In this document: piece after piece, positions 8,885 through 16,782 of the stretch
How the letters are laid out: each line of letters opens with the position of its first letter
Numbering within the stretch: the first letter of the stretch is position 1
Source: Arthrobacter caoxuetaonis
GTDB taxonomy: Bacteria; Actinomycetota; Actinomycetes; Actinomycetales; Micrococcaceae
Assembly (NCBI RefSeq): GCF_023921125.1
Contig: NZ_CP099466.1
Span: 992,001 to 1,056,000, forward strand
Length of the DNA: 64,000 nt
Direction of reading: 5' to 3'
The notes under the pieces: generated by a model
Database searches by the model: none
The model's input: the letters and a program-made list of their open reading frames with translations, nothing else
Told to the model about the DNA's origin: nothing
Position numbers and translations under genes: made by a program

Positions 8885-10279
8885 ATGACTGCACTTCGCA
8901 AGACCGGGCCGCTTGGCCTGGGGGATGGTTATAGCCGCGCAGCAAAGATCGCAGCACTGGGCATGGGTATCGCCCTGTTCGCCTCCGGCTGCGCCAGCGG
9001 CGGCGAGTCCGGCACCGAGTCCACACCGTCCGATGCTTCTTCGTCGTCAGCTGACAGCTCCGTTCTCACGTGCCCGGAAAGCCAGGGCGGCACCGGAGAG
9101 GATCCGGGAGAGAAGGGCGACCCCTCAGCTGTTCCCGCTTCCACCGGCACCACAGAGACTCCTCTGAAGCTCGGCACCCTTCTTCCGACCACAGGCACCC
9201 TTGCCTTCCTTGGCCCGCCGGAAATCGCCGGCGTCAATTTGGCCGCTGAAGAGGTCAACGCTGCGGGCGGCGTCCTCGGCAAGCCCATCGAGGTTGTCCA
9301 CCGGGACTCCGGTGATACCACCACCGACATCGCCACGCAGTCCGTTACTGACCTGCTGGGCCAGGACGTAAGCGCCATCATCGGTGCCGCTTCCTCCGGT
9401 GTTTCCAAGACTGTCATCAGCCAGATCACCGGTGCCGGAGTCATCCAGTTCTCGCCCGCGAATACGGCCCCGGAATTCACGGACTGGGATGACAACGGGC
9501 TCTACTGGCGCACCGCGCCCTCCGACGTTCTCCAGGGCCGTACCCTGGGCAACTACATCATGGAGTGCGGCGCCCAGACCGTTGGCATGATCGTCCTCAA
9601 CGACGCCTACGGCACCGGCCTGCAGTCGAACATCAAGAGCTCCGTCGAGGCCGCAGGCGGCCAGGTCGTGGCAGAACCGATGTTCAACGAAGGCGACTCC
9701 CAGTTCAGCAGCCAGGTTGACGCCGTTACCAGCGCCAACCCGGATGCAATTGTGGTCATCAGCTTCGACCAGGCCAAGAGCATTGCACCGCTGCTGACCG
9801 GCAAGGGTGTTGACCCGTCGCAGCTTTTCTTCGTTGACGGCAACACCAAAGACTTCAGTGCCGATCTCGATGCCGGAACTCTGGAGGGCGCCCAGGGAAC
9901 CATCCCCGGCCCGTTCGCTTCGGACAACTTTAAGGACGCACTGCTGGGCATTGATCCTGCACTGACGGACTGGGCCTATGCCGGTGAAAGCTATGACGCA
10001 GTGACCCTGCTGGCCCTCGCTTCAGAGGCAGCCGGCAGCACCGACGGCGCTGCAATAGCTGCCGAGTTGCAGGGTGTTTCCGCAGACGGAGAGAAGTGCT
10101 TCGACTTCGCCGGCTGCGTCACGCTCCTGCGCGACGGCAAAGACATCGACTACGACGGCTACTCCGGACCGGTTACCTTCGATGAGAACGGTGACCCGAC
10201 TGAAGCCTTCATCGGTATCTACGAGTTCGACGCTGACAACAAGCCGCTTCCGAGCCGCTCCGAGGTGGGCAAGCTCTAA
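8885..10279 (+). CDS. livK: Branched-chain amino acid ABC transporter substrate-binding lipoprotein
   Basis: Lipoprotein of 464 aa that captures the substrate outside the membrane for the LivHMGF importer. The N-terminus has a signal segment ending in lipobox FASGC (Cys about residue 36), a Ser/Gly/Glu-rich linker, then a periplasmic-binding fold of the LivJ/LivK type (LKLGTLLPTTGTLAFLG, AAEEVNAAGGVLGKPI, SAIIGAASSGVSKTVI). GGGGAGAAA lies 6 bases before the ATG. The partner permease and ATPase genes are next door but on the opposite strand, so livK is transcribed separately. Branched-chain amino acid specificity is inferred from the partner genes; other amino acids or amides are possible. Confidence 0.88.
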   Translation: MTALRKTGPLGLGDGYSRAAKIAALGMGIALFASGCASGGESGTESTPSDASSSSADSSVLTCPESQGGTGEDPGEKGDPSAVPASTGTTETPLKLGTLLPTTGTLAFLGPPEIAGVNLAAEEVNAAGGVLGKPIEVVHRDSGDTTTDIATQSVTDLLGQDVSAIIGAASSGVSKTVISQITGAGVIQFSPANTAPEFTDWDDNGLYWRTAPSDVLQGRTLGNYIMECGAQTVGMIVLNDAYGTGLQSNIKSSVEAAGGQVVAEPMFNEGDSQFSSQVDAVTSANPDAIVVISFDQAKSIAPLLTGKGVDPSQLFFVDGNTKDFSADLDAGTLEGAQGTIPGPFASDNFKDALLGIDPALTDWAYAGESYDAVTLLALASEAAGSTDGAAIAAELQGVSADGEKCFDFAGCVTLLRDGKDIDYDGYSGPVTFDENGDPTEAFIGIYEFDADNKPLPSRSEVGKL

Positions 10280-10288
10280 GGCAGGCTG

Positions 10289-10330
10289 ACGCACCACAAT
10301 CACTAACGCACCACAATCACTAACGCACCA
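10289..10330 (+). repeat. 17-bp tandem repeat after livK
   Basis: ACGCACCACAATCACTA occurs twice head to tail (10289-10305, 10306-10322), followed by an 8-base partial copy (10323-10330). It lies between the livK stop and its terminator. Confidence 0.9.
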
Positions 10331-10335
10331 CTCGA

Positions 10336-10363
10336 AGGGCCCCTGTTCCGGCAGGGGCCCTTT
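10336..10363 (+). terminator. Rho-independent terminator of livK
   Basis: Perfect 10-bp stem AGGGCCCCTG / CAGGGGCCCT with loop TTCCGG, followed by TT. Confidence 0.85.
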
Positions 10364-10471
10364 GCTGTGCGGACGGAGGATGAGGGCAGGCCTGAGGCTG
10401 ACGTCACGTGGAGTGGGTGCCTCGGTACAGGGGGGGTAACACGGCGTTGAGGAACAGAGGAGTGCGTCAAA

Positions 10472-10508
10472 GCAAAATGCCCGCCTGGAGACGAAGCTCC
10501 AGACGGGC
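10472..10508 (-). terminator. Rho-independent terminator of the livHMGF operon
   Basis: 12-base arms (10479-10490 and 10497-10508) with one mismatch and loop ACGAAG; read on the minus strand the stem ends in ATTTTGC. It lies 17 bases after the livF stop. Confidence 0.8.
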
Positions 10509-10524
10509 ACTCGCCAGACTGAGA

Positions 10525-11271
10525 CTAGGCCGTATCAGCCAGGGTTCCCAGGTACAGCTGGATGACCTTGGGATCCTTCATCAGCTCACGCCCGGTTCCG
10601 GTGTACGCGTCCTTGCCCTGGTCGAGCACATACGCGCGGTCGCAGATCTGCAGGCAGCGCCGGGCGTTCTGCTCCACCATGATCACCGAGACGCCGGCAC
10701 GGTTGATCTCATGAACGCGCAGGAAGGTCTCATCCTGCTTCACGGGGGAGAGGCCGGCAGAGGGCTCGTCCAGCAGCAGCACAGCCGGCTCCATCATCAG
10801 GGCCCGGCCCATGGCCACCATCTGGCGTTCACCGCCGGAGAGAGATCCGGCTCGCTGACTGCGCCGCTTCTTCAGCTCCGGAAACAGGTCAGCCACAAAC
10901 TCGAAGCGTTCCTTGAAGTTCTTCGGCTGCTGGTAAAGGCCCATCTGCAGGTTCTCTTCAATGGTCAGCGAGGCGAACACGTTATTGTTCTGCGGAACGA
11001 ACCCCACCCCCCGGCTTACCAGCTTGTTGGCCTTCAGCCCGGTAAGGTCCTGACCGCGCACCATAACAGTGCCGGAATGGACCTTCACCAGGCCGAACAT
11101 GGCCTTCAGCAAGGTGGACTTGCCGGCACCGTTCGGGCCGATGATGCCAATGAGCTCACCGCGCCGGGCTTCTATGGAACATCCGTTAAGGATGTTGACT
11201 CCAGGAATGTAGCCGGCCACCAGATCGGTGACTTTGACGACGGAGTCGCCCTCGAAATTTTCAGCAGTCAT
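10525..11271 (-). CDS. livF: Branched-chain amino acid ABC transporter ATP-binding protein LivF
   Basis: Cytoplasmic ATPase of 248 aa, last gene of livHMGF. Walker A GPNGAGKST, signature LSGGERQMVAMGRAL, Walker B VLLLDEPSAGL and the H-loop equivalent VIMVEQNARR are all present. The ATG overlaps the livG stop (ATGA), so it is translationally coupled. The length and the FGLVKVHSGTVMVRGQDLTGL region fit LivF rather than LivG. Confidence 0.92.
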   Translation of the reverse strand: MTAENFEGDSVVKVTDLVAGYIPGVNILNGCSIEARRGELIGIIGPNGAGKSTLLKAMFGLVKVHSGTVMVRGQDLTGLKANKLVSRGVGFVPQNNNVFASLTIEENLQMGLYQQPKNFKERFEFVADLFPELKKRRSQRAGSLSGGERQMVAMGRALMMEPAVLLLDEPSAGLSPVKQDETFLRVHEINRAGVSVIMVEQNARRCLQICDRAYVLDQGKDAYTGTGRELMKDPKVIQLYLGTLADTA

Positions 11272-12341
11272 GCCCTGTCCTTACGTTCCTGGATCGTCAC
11301 GGGGGCCAGCCCCTCACCGCCCTGAATGTCTGAATCCGGATCCTTCTCCAGGACTGCTTCGAGCTTTTCGAAGCCCTCGGAATCGCCCAGGTCCACGTCG
11401 TGGTGCGCGCCGAGGTAGGCATCGATCACGGCCTGGTCCTTCATTACCTCGGCAGGCGGCCCTTCGGCCACTACCTTGCCTTCGGCCATCACGATCACCC
11501 AGTCGGCAATATGCCGAACCATGTGCATATCGTGTTCCACGAACAGGACCGTCATGCCCTCGGCTTTCAGGTTCTTGATGTGGTCCAGCAGTGACTGCGT
11601 CAATGCAGGGTTCACGCCGGCCATGGGCTCGTCCAGCATCACCAGTTTGGGATTGACCATCAGCGCGCGCGCCATTTCCAGGAGCTTGCGCTGGCCGCCG
11701 GAAAGGGAAGCGGCGTAGTCGCTGCGCTTGGTGTCGAGCTTGAACTTGGCCAGCAGGCCGTCGGCCTGTTCGGTAATCTCGTTCTCGCGCTTTTTCCAGA
11801 GCGGCCGGAACAGTGCCCGGCGCAGTGCCTCGCCCGGCTGCTCATTGGCGCCGAGCCGCATGTTCTCCAGCACCGTCAGCTTGCCCATGACCTTGGTCAG
11901 CTGGAACGTACGGACCATTCCCAGCCGGGCCACCTTGTAGGCCGAAACACCTGCAAGGTCACGGTCCTCGAATCTCCATTCCCCGGACTGCGGGGTATCG
12001 AATCCGGTGAGCAGGTTGAACAGTGTGGTCTTGCCCGCGCCGTTCGGACCAATGAGCGCCGTGATCTTGTTCCGCGGAATCTCCACATGCTCGACGTCGA
12101 CGGCGTGGATACCGCCGTAGGTGCGGGTCACATTGGACGCCACGAGGATCGGATCGCGCTTCCGGCAACCGGGGGCCACGGCGTCGGCAGCGATGGGCCT
12201 GTCGTCCGTCATGTATTCATTGCCGGCCCAGCTCGCCTCATGACCGGAATCTGCAGCGGCCGTGTGGGCTTTCTCCGCCGGAGCAGCCGCATGGGCGCCG
12301 GGCAGGCGCTCCGGCTGCGGGCTTTGTGCTTGATGGCTCAT
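11268..12341 (-). CDS. livG: Branched-chain amino acid ABC transporter ATP-binding protein LivG
   Basis: Cytoplasmic ATPase of 357 aa. Walker A GPNGAGKTT, signature LSGGQRKLLEMARAL, Walker B LVMLDEPMAGVNP and FVEHDMHMV identify the LivG type. It is about 100 residues longer than typical LivG: about 65 low-complexity residues (HAAAPAEKAHTAAADSGHE and on) precede the ABC domain, and an acidic stretch follows it. The ATG at 12341 overlaps the livM stop; a start nearer the domain (MTDDRPIAADAV, about residue 44) cannot be excluded and would shorten the odd N-terminus. Confidence 0.9.
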   Translation of the reverse strand: MSHQAQSPQPERLPGAHAAAPAEKAHTAAADSGHEASWAGNEYMTDDRPIAADAVAPGCRKRDPILVASNVTRTYGGIHAVDVEHVEIPRNKITALIGPNGAGKTTLFNLLTGFDTPQSGEWRFEDRDLAGVSAYKVARLGMVRTFQLTKVMGKLTVLENMRLGANEQPGEALRRALFRPLWKKRENEITEQADGLLAKFKLDTKRSDYAASLSGGQRKLLEMARALMVNPKLVMLDEPMAGVNPALTQSLLDHIKNLKAEGMTVLFVEHDMHMVRHIADWVIVMAEGKVVAEGPPAEVMKDQAVIDAYLGAHHDVDLGDSEGFEKLEAVLEKDPDSDIQGGEGLAPVTIQERKDRA

Positions 12342-13318
12342 GCGAATGACAGCTCCTTCTTATTGCCGAGCACGCCTTGCGGCCTGAAGATCATCAGCAG
12401 CATCAACGCCACACCAACAAGGATGTAACGCAGCTGCCCGGCCTGGGTAGTGTTCAGGAAGGTGACGGCCCCGGACTCGATGGCACCGTAGAGCAGGCTC
12501 TGGGTCAGGGAGAGCACGGCCCAGAACATCATGGCGCCGATCACCGGGCCAAGCACCGTGGACATACCGCCCAGCAGGAGCGCCGTGTAGAGGAAGAACG
12601 TCAGTTCGGTGCCGTAGTTGGCCGGCTGCACTGCGCCGCGTGGGAGCGTGAAGATGATGCCTGCCAGCGAACCGAGCATGCCGCCGATGATCAGCGCCTG
12701 CATCTTGTAGGCGTAGACGTTCTTGCCCAGCGACCGTACGGCGTTCTCATCCTCGCGGATTCCCTTGACCACTCGGCCCCAGGGGCTGCGGACCAGGAGC
12801 CAGATCACCAGGCAGGCCAGCGCGACGACGGTCCAGGCCACCACGCGGATCCACAGGTCGCGTTCGTTCAGGCTGAACGGACCGAGGTTGTACACGCCGG
12901 GGGCGAAGGGGTTGAGCGAGTAGAACCCGCCTTCGAACGCCGCCAGGCCGTTGGCCGACCCGGTGACTTCGGTCAGGCCGTTGGTGGTCACGATGTAGCG
13001 GACGATCTCCGCTGCGGCGATGGTGACGATGGCCAGATAGTCCGCCCGCAGGCGCAGCGTGGGCAATCCAAGGATCACCGCAAAGGCCACGGAAGCGAGC
13101 ATCGCGATCAGCAAAGCCACCGGCAGGGGAGCGTTGAAGCTCAGCGTGGGAATGGCAAAGCCGTAGGCTCCGATTGCCATAAAGCCGGCCTGGCCAAAGT
13201 TCAGCAGGCCGGTGTAGCCGAAGTGCACGGCCAGCCCGAGGGCCGCCAGCGCATAGGCAGCAGTGGTGGGTGTGAAGAATTCGTTGACTGCACCCAGCAG
13301 GATGTTTCCAAAGTCCAT
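12338..13318 (-). CDS. livM: Branched-chain amino acid ABC transporter permease LivM
   Basis: Inner-membrane permease of 326 aa with 8-10 hydrophobic segments. Family features are HFGYTGLLNFGQAGFMAIGAYG near the N-terminus (split here as HFGYTGLLNFG and QAGFMAIGAYG), LRADYLAIVTIAAAEIVRY and the cytoplasmic EAA-like loop GRVVKGIREDENAVRSLGKN that docks the ATPase. It starts 10 bases after livH and its stop overlaps the livG ATG. Confidence 0.92.
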   Translation of the reverse strand: MDFGNILLGAVNEFFTPTTAAYALAALGLAVHFGYTGLLNFGQAGFMAIGAYGFAIPTLSFNAPLPVALLIAMLASVAFAVILGLPTLRLRADYLAIVTIAAAEIVRYIVTTNGLTEVTGSANGLAAFEGGFYSLNPFAPGVYNLGPFSLNERDLWIRVVAWTVVALACLVIWLLVRSPWGRVVKGIREDENAVRSLGKNVYAYKMQALIIGGMLGSLAGIIFTLPRGAVQPANYGTELTFFLYTALLLGGMSTVLGPVIGAMMFWAVLSLTQSLLYGAIESGAVTFLNTTQAGQLRYILVGVALMLLMIFRPQGVLGNKKELSFA

Positions 13319-13328
13319 GTAGAGGCCC

Positions 13329-14714
13329 CTAACCTATGCGCTCTCGGCGGCCGAGGATACCCTGCGGCCGAACCAGGAGGACGAGAATCATGATGAGCAG
13401 CGCGCCGACGTACTTCAGGTCCGCCTCGAGCCAGAGGGTGGAGAGTTCCACGAAGAGTCCCACGATGATCGAACCGATCAGGGCGCCGAACACCGTACCG
13501 AGTCCACCAAGGGTCACGGACGCGAAGATCAGCAGCAGGATCTGCTGGCCCATGTTGAAGGAGACACCGGGGCGGTAGTACGCCCACAGGATGCCGCCGA
13601 GCGCGGCAAGCGCACCGCCGGCCATCCAGACAATGCGGATCACGCGGTCGACGTCGATGCCCGAGGCCGCTGCCAGCGGCGGGTTGTCCGCGACGGCACG
13701 GGTGGCCTTGCCGATCCGGGTACGCAGCAGCAGGGCGGCCACGATCAGGATGACGACCAGTGAGACGGCTAGGGAAACCAGGTTGTTCCGCGCGATCGAA
13801 ATGGGACCCAGCTCGAGCATCGGACTCTGCGAGTTAGGCAGCTGCTGGGTTGCCCCGCCGAAGAAGAAGAGGATGGTGTAGCGCAGCGCCAGTGCCAGGC
13901 CAATGCTCACGATCATCATGGGAACCAGTCCGGTTCCCCGTTTGCGCAGCGGTTTCCACAACCCTGCGTCCTGCACGTAGCCAAGGCCTGCGCCTCCGAC
14001 CACCGCCAGTATCAGTGCCAGCCACAGCGGCAGGCCCAATGCGGAGAAACCGAACGCCAGTACGGCGCCGAAGGTCACCATCTCGCCGTGGGCAAAGTTT
14101 GTCAGCCCGGTGGTGCCGAAGATCAGGGAAAGTCCGACGGCGCTAAGGGCCAGCAGCAGTCCAAAGCTGAGTCCGGCGACGGCCCGCTCGATGAGCTTGG
14201 TGCCGAAGGTGTCTCCCTGCAGGACTATGCCTTCACCCAGGAGGAAGAGTGTGGTGATGTTCGAGGTTCCGGCGAAAGTCACGGTACGCGGGTTCTGCTG
14301 GCCCTCGGCCAAGGCCATGCCTTCGGGGAGCGTGGATTCATCCAGTTCCACCTCAAACGCACCTTGTTCGGGAACCCCGATGGACCAGGAACCGTTCTCG
14401 GCGGTCTGCGTCTCGGCTTCGTAACCGTTGCCGCTTGCCTTGATTTTCACTCCGGCAACCGGGGAACCTGCGTTTCGCAGGACTCCGCTGATGCGGTCCT
14501 GGTACTCGGCGCCGTCGGTCACTTCGTCCCCTCCGGTGTTCCCGGAGTCCTGCGCTGTTGCCTCGGTACTGCCCTCCGAGGCCGGGGATTCCGACGCCGG
14601 GGGTGGAGCTGTCGTTGCATGCACGGCAGGGGCAGCGAGCAGGAGCCCGGCAAATATGCCGGCCACCGCCACGACCATCCCCATATACCGGGCGAGTGCC
14701 GATATTCTTCCCAA
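13329..14714 (-). CDS. livH: Branched-chain amino acid ABC transporter permease LivH with secreted N-terminal domain
   Basis: The C-terminal 290 residues are a standard LivH permease (GLSLIFGTTGLTNFAHGEMV, RIVWMAGGALAALGGILWA). In front sits a signal peptide (MVVAVAGIFAGLLLAAPAVHA), a Ser/Glu/Thr linker and an extracytoplasmic beta-sandwich resembling carboxypeptidase regulatory domains (ISGVLRNAGSPVAGVKIKA, ETQTAENGSWSIGVPEQG), about residues 74-160. I chose the TTG at 14714: it has GCGGAGG 8 bases upstream and lies downstream of a TAGAAT -10 box at 14761-14766. An ATG at 14777 lies upstream of that promoter. First gene of livHMGF. Confidence 0.87.
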   Translation of the reverse strand: MGRISALARYMGMVVAVAGIFAGLLLAAPAVHATTAPPPASESPASEGSTEATAQDSGNTGGDEVTDGAEYQDRISGVLRNAGSPVAGVKIKASGNGYEAETQTAENGSWSIGVPEQGAFEVELDESTLPEGMALAEGQQNPRTVTFAGTSNITTLFLLGEGIVLQGDTFGTKLIERAVAGLSFGLLLALSAVGLSLIFGTTGLTNFAHGEMVTFGAVLAFGFSALGLPLWLALILAVVGGAGLGYVQDAGLWKPLRKRGTGLVPMMIVSIGLALALRYTILFFFGGATQQLPNSQSPMLELGPISIARNNLVSLAVSLVVILIVAALLLRTRIGKATRAVADNPPLAAASGIDVDRVIRIVWMAGGALAALGGILWAYYRPGVSFNMGQQILLLIFASVTLGGLGTVFGALIGSIIVGLFVELSTLWLEADLKYVGALLIMILVLLVRPQGILGRRERIG

Positions 14715-15034
14715 AGTGAATAACCTCCGCCGGGGGTATAAATGCACCGGTTGTCGGCGCATTCTATGTGTGACCATGTGATGTCAGTCACGAATGGTGA
14801 TCATGCTACCCGGCGTTTGTTTCGGTGGGGTGACCGAAGTAGTGACCTTTGGTCGCGATCAGGTAACGACTCCACCGGGTGCTTCATTATGGAAGCCCGG
14901 AGGCCGGTTTCTGCGTCCTCGGTGCCAAACCGTTATCAAAGCATTTCCAGTCCGTGGAATCATCGCTGCCCGTTGAGCGTTCCATTGGTAGGCTGATTAA
15001 TAGACCCAAGCCCCCCCAAACGGAGGACATATTC
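14715..15034 (-). promoter_or_regulatory. Divergent intergenic region between livH and the Bax inhibitor-1 gene
   Basis: About 320 bases without a gene. On the minus strand TAGAAT (14766 to 14761) is a likely livH -10 box, giving a 40-base leader. On the plus strand TAGGCT (14989-14994) is a likely -10 box for the Bax-1 gene. The middle holds several GTGAC/GTCAC half-sites (14775-14860) that could bind a regulator. No RNA gene is recognised. Confidence 0.5.
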
Positions 15035-15889
15035 ATGGCACTAGGCGGCAACCCTGTTTTCAACGGGAAGAATTTCCGTTCCCAGACCCGCGGCGGAGCG
15101 GCCACCGTTCCGTCCGGCGGCCCGTTTGCAGGACCCCAGCAGGACCCCATGAGCCCTCAGCAGCTCCAGGATCTCTATGCAGCTCCTTCCGCAGGACCCT
15201 CCGAGACCGGACGGATGACGTATGACGACGTCATCATGAAGACCCTTGGCTGCCTGGCGGTTGTCCTGCTCGGTGCTGCGATCCCCGTGTTCGTGCTTCC
15301 CGGCGCGGCCGGCCTGCTCATGATCGTGGGCGCGCTCGGCGGCTTCGTCCTGGGCCTCGTCAACTCGTTCAAGCGCGAGCCGGTTCCGGCGCTCATCCTG
15401 GGTTACGCGGTGCTCGAAGGTATGTTCCTCGGCGCACTGACACAGATCCTGGACGCGATGTACCCGGGCATCGGCCTGCAGGCCGTAGTGGGCACGCTCT
15501 CTGTGTTCGCCGTGACCCTGCTCCTGTTCAAGAACGGCAAGGTGCGTGCCACGCCGAAGGCGATGCGCTTCTTCATGATCGCCCTGACCGGCTACGCGGT
15601 GTTCTCGCTGGTGAACGTGGGCCTCATGATCTTTGGCGTGGTTGACGATCCGTGGGGCGTGCGGGGCTTTCAGATTGCCGGTATTCCGCTGGGCGTCATC
15701 ATTGGCCTTCTGGCCGTTGGCCTCGCGGCCTTCTCGCTGATCATGGACTTCACTTCGATTGAGCAGGGCGTGAAGGCCGGTGCTCCGCAGCGCTACTCGT
15801 GGACCGCGGCTTTCGGCTTGACCGTGACCCTGGTCTGGCTCTACGTGGAGATCATCCGGATCCTCGCGATCCTGCGCGGCGACGACTAA
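15035..15889 (+). CDS. Bax inhibitor-1/YccA family membrane protein
   Basis: Integral membrane protein of 284 aa with seven hydrophobic segments after a polar N-terminal tail of about 65 residues (GGNPVFNGKNFRS, DDVIMKTLGCLAVVLLGA). ALILGYAVLEGMFLGALTQ and the C-terminal ASFSLIMDFTSIEQG-like stretch (AAFSLIMDFTSIEQGVKAG) with an Asp pair fit the BI-1/TMBIM fold; members act as pH-gated calcium leak or stress proteins, exact role here unknown. The ATG at 15035 has GGAGGA 7 bases upstream; a longer frame from 14879 crosses the promoter. Confidence 0.88.
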   Translation: MALGGNPVFNGKNFRSQTRGGAATVPSGGPFAGPQQDPMSPQQLQDLYAAPSAGPSETGRMTYDDVIMKTLGCLAVVLLGAAIPVFVLPGAAGLLMIVGALGGFVLGLVNSFKREPVPALILGYAVLEGMFLGALTQILDAMYPGIGLQAVVGTLSVFAVTLLLFKNGKVRATPKAMRFFMIALTGYAVFSLVNVGLMIFGVVDDPWGVRGFQIAGIPLGVIIGLLAVGLAAFSLIMDFTSIEQGVKAGAPQRYSWTAAFGLTVTLVWLYVEIIRILAILRGDD

Positions 15890-15906
15890 CCGCCGTCTCA
15901 GCATCA

Positions 15907-15946
15907 AACCGCGGGACCGCAGCTGCAAAGCTGCGGTCCCGCGGTT
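15907..15946 (+). terminator. Strong Rho-independent terminator after the Bax inhibitor-1 gene
   Basis: Perfect 18-bp inverted repeat (15907-15924 and 15929-15946) with a GCAA tetraloop, 17 bases after the stop. Confidence 0.85.
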
Positions 15947-16016
15947 CGTTAACGGCGCTGTACCCTTCTGCCTCTGGAACCGCCTCCGTAGCATTGGGCC
16001 CCACGGAATAGGGGGA

Positions 16017-16739
16017 ATGGTGACACAGGTGCAGGCCGAACATGCCGCGGCCTTCCAGGACCTGCTGCTCTGCGCAGATGGACTGGAGGCGTATTTAGCG
16101 GAGCTCGCTGTGCTGGCGGTAGCGATCGCCGGTGCCGCAGAGGTACGCGGATGCTCGATCGTCATTGAGCGCCCCAGGCGCAAACGGGTGGCAGGCGACA
16201 GCGATGCCCGCGCAGCCCGGCTGGCAGAACCGGTTTTCGCGGCAGGAGGTCCGGGAGCCGAAGCCATCACAGGGGATACCTCCGTAGTGGTGACCGACGC
16301 CTGGACCGAAACACGCCGCGGCGCCTTCCCGGGGACGGCAGCGGTGGAAGGCCTGCGGTCCATGGCCGCCGTACCGCTTGCGCTGGAGGACGGCGCCCGC
16401 GGTGTCCTCTGCTTCTATTCACCGCGCCAGCATCTTTTCCAGCCCGCAATGCTGCGTACCGCCGAGAGGATCGCGGCCGAGGCATCAGGGACGCTGTGCC
16501 TTGCCCTGCGCATTGACGGGCAAATGCACCGGGCACGCAACCTGCAGGCGGCATTGGAGTCCCGGACCGTGGTCGATCTGGCGGTGGGGATCATCATGGG
16601 CCAAAACGGATGCAGCCAGCAGGCGGCAGTGGAAATTCTCCGGAGTGTTTCGAACACCCGCAACGTCAAAATCCGGTCGGTCGCTGCCGGAGTGGTGGCC
16701 GCTGTCAGCGAACGGGTCAGCACGCACTTCGATGAGTAG
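16017..16739 (+). CDS. GAF and ANTAR domain RNA-binding antiterminator
   Basis: 240-aa sensor-regulator. Residues about 20-165 form a GAF domain (VVVTDAWTETRRGAFP, GLRSMAAVPLALEDGARGVL, FYSPRQHLFQPAMLRTAERIA). Residues about 175-235 are ANTAR (ALESRTVVDLAVGIIMGQNG, AAVEILRSVSNTRNVKIRSVA), which binds paired hairpins in leader RNA to prevent termination. Many such proteins occur in Actinobacteria as orphan regulators; no histidine kinase is adjacent. GGGGG directly precedes ATG-GTG, and the GTG one codon later may be the real start because its spacing is better. The downstream gene has its own promoter. Confidence 0.88.
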   Translation: MVTQVQAEHAAAFQDLLLCADGLEAYLAELAVLAVAIAGAAEVRGCSIVIERPRRKRVAGDSDARAARLAEPVFAAGGPGAEAITGDTSVVVTDAWTETRRGAFPGTAAVEGLRSMAAVPLALEDGARGVLCFYSPRQHLFQPAMLRTAERIAAEASGTLCLALRIDGQMHRARNLQAALESRTVVDLAVGIIMGQNGCSQQAAVEILRSVSNTRNVKIRSVAAGVVAAVSERVSTHFDE

Positions 16740-16770
16740 CGTCATCCGGGCACCGCGGGGCCTCCAGGGC

Positions 16771-16776
16771 TAGGCT
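16771..16776 (+). promoter_or_regulatory. -10 box of the aldose epimerase gene (TAGGCT)
   Basis: TAGGCT ends 6 bases before the ATG, the spacing expected for a leaderless mRNA. Confidence 0.6.
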
Positions 16777-16782
16777 GGAAGG

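Noticed and set aside
14715..14777. Longer LivH start at ATG 14777
   Set aside because: It lies upstream of the TAGAAT promoter box and adds a basic segment before the signal peptide; TTG 14714 has a proper ribosome site.
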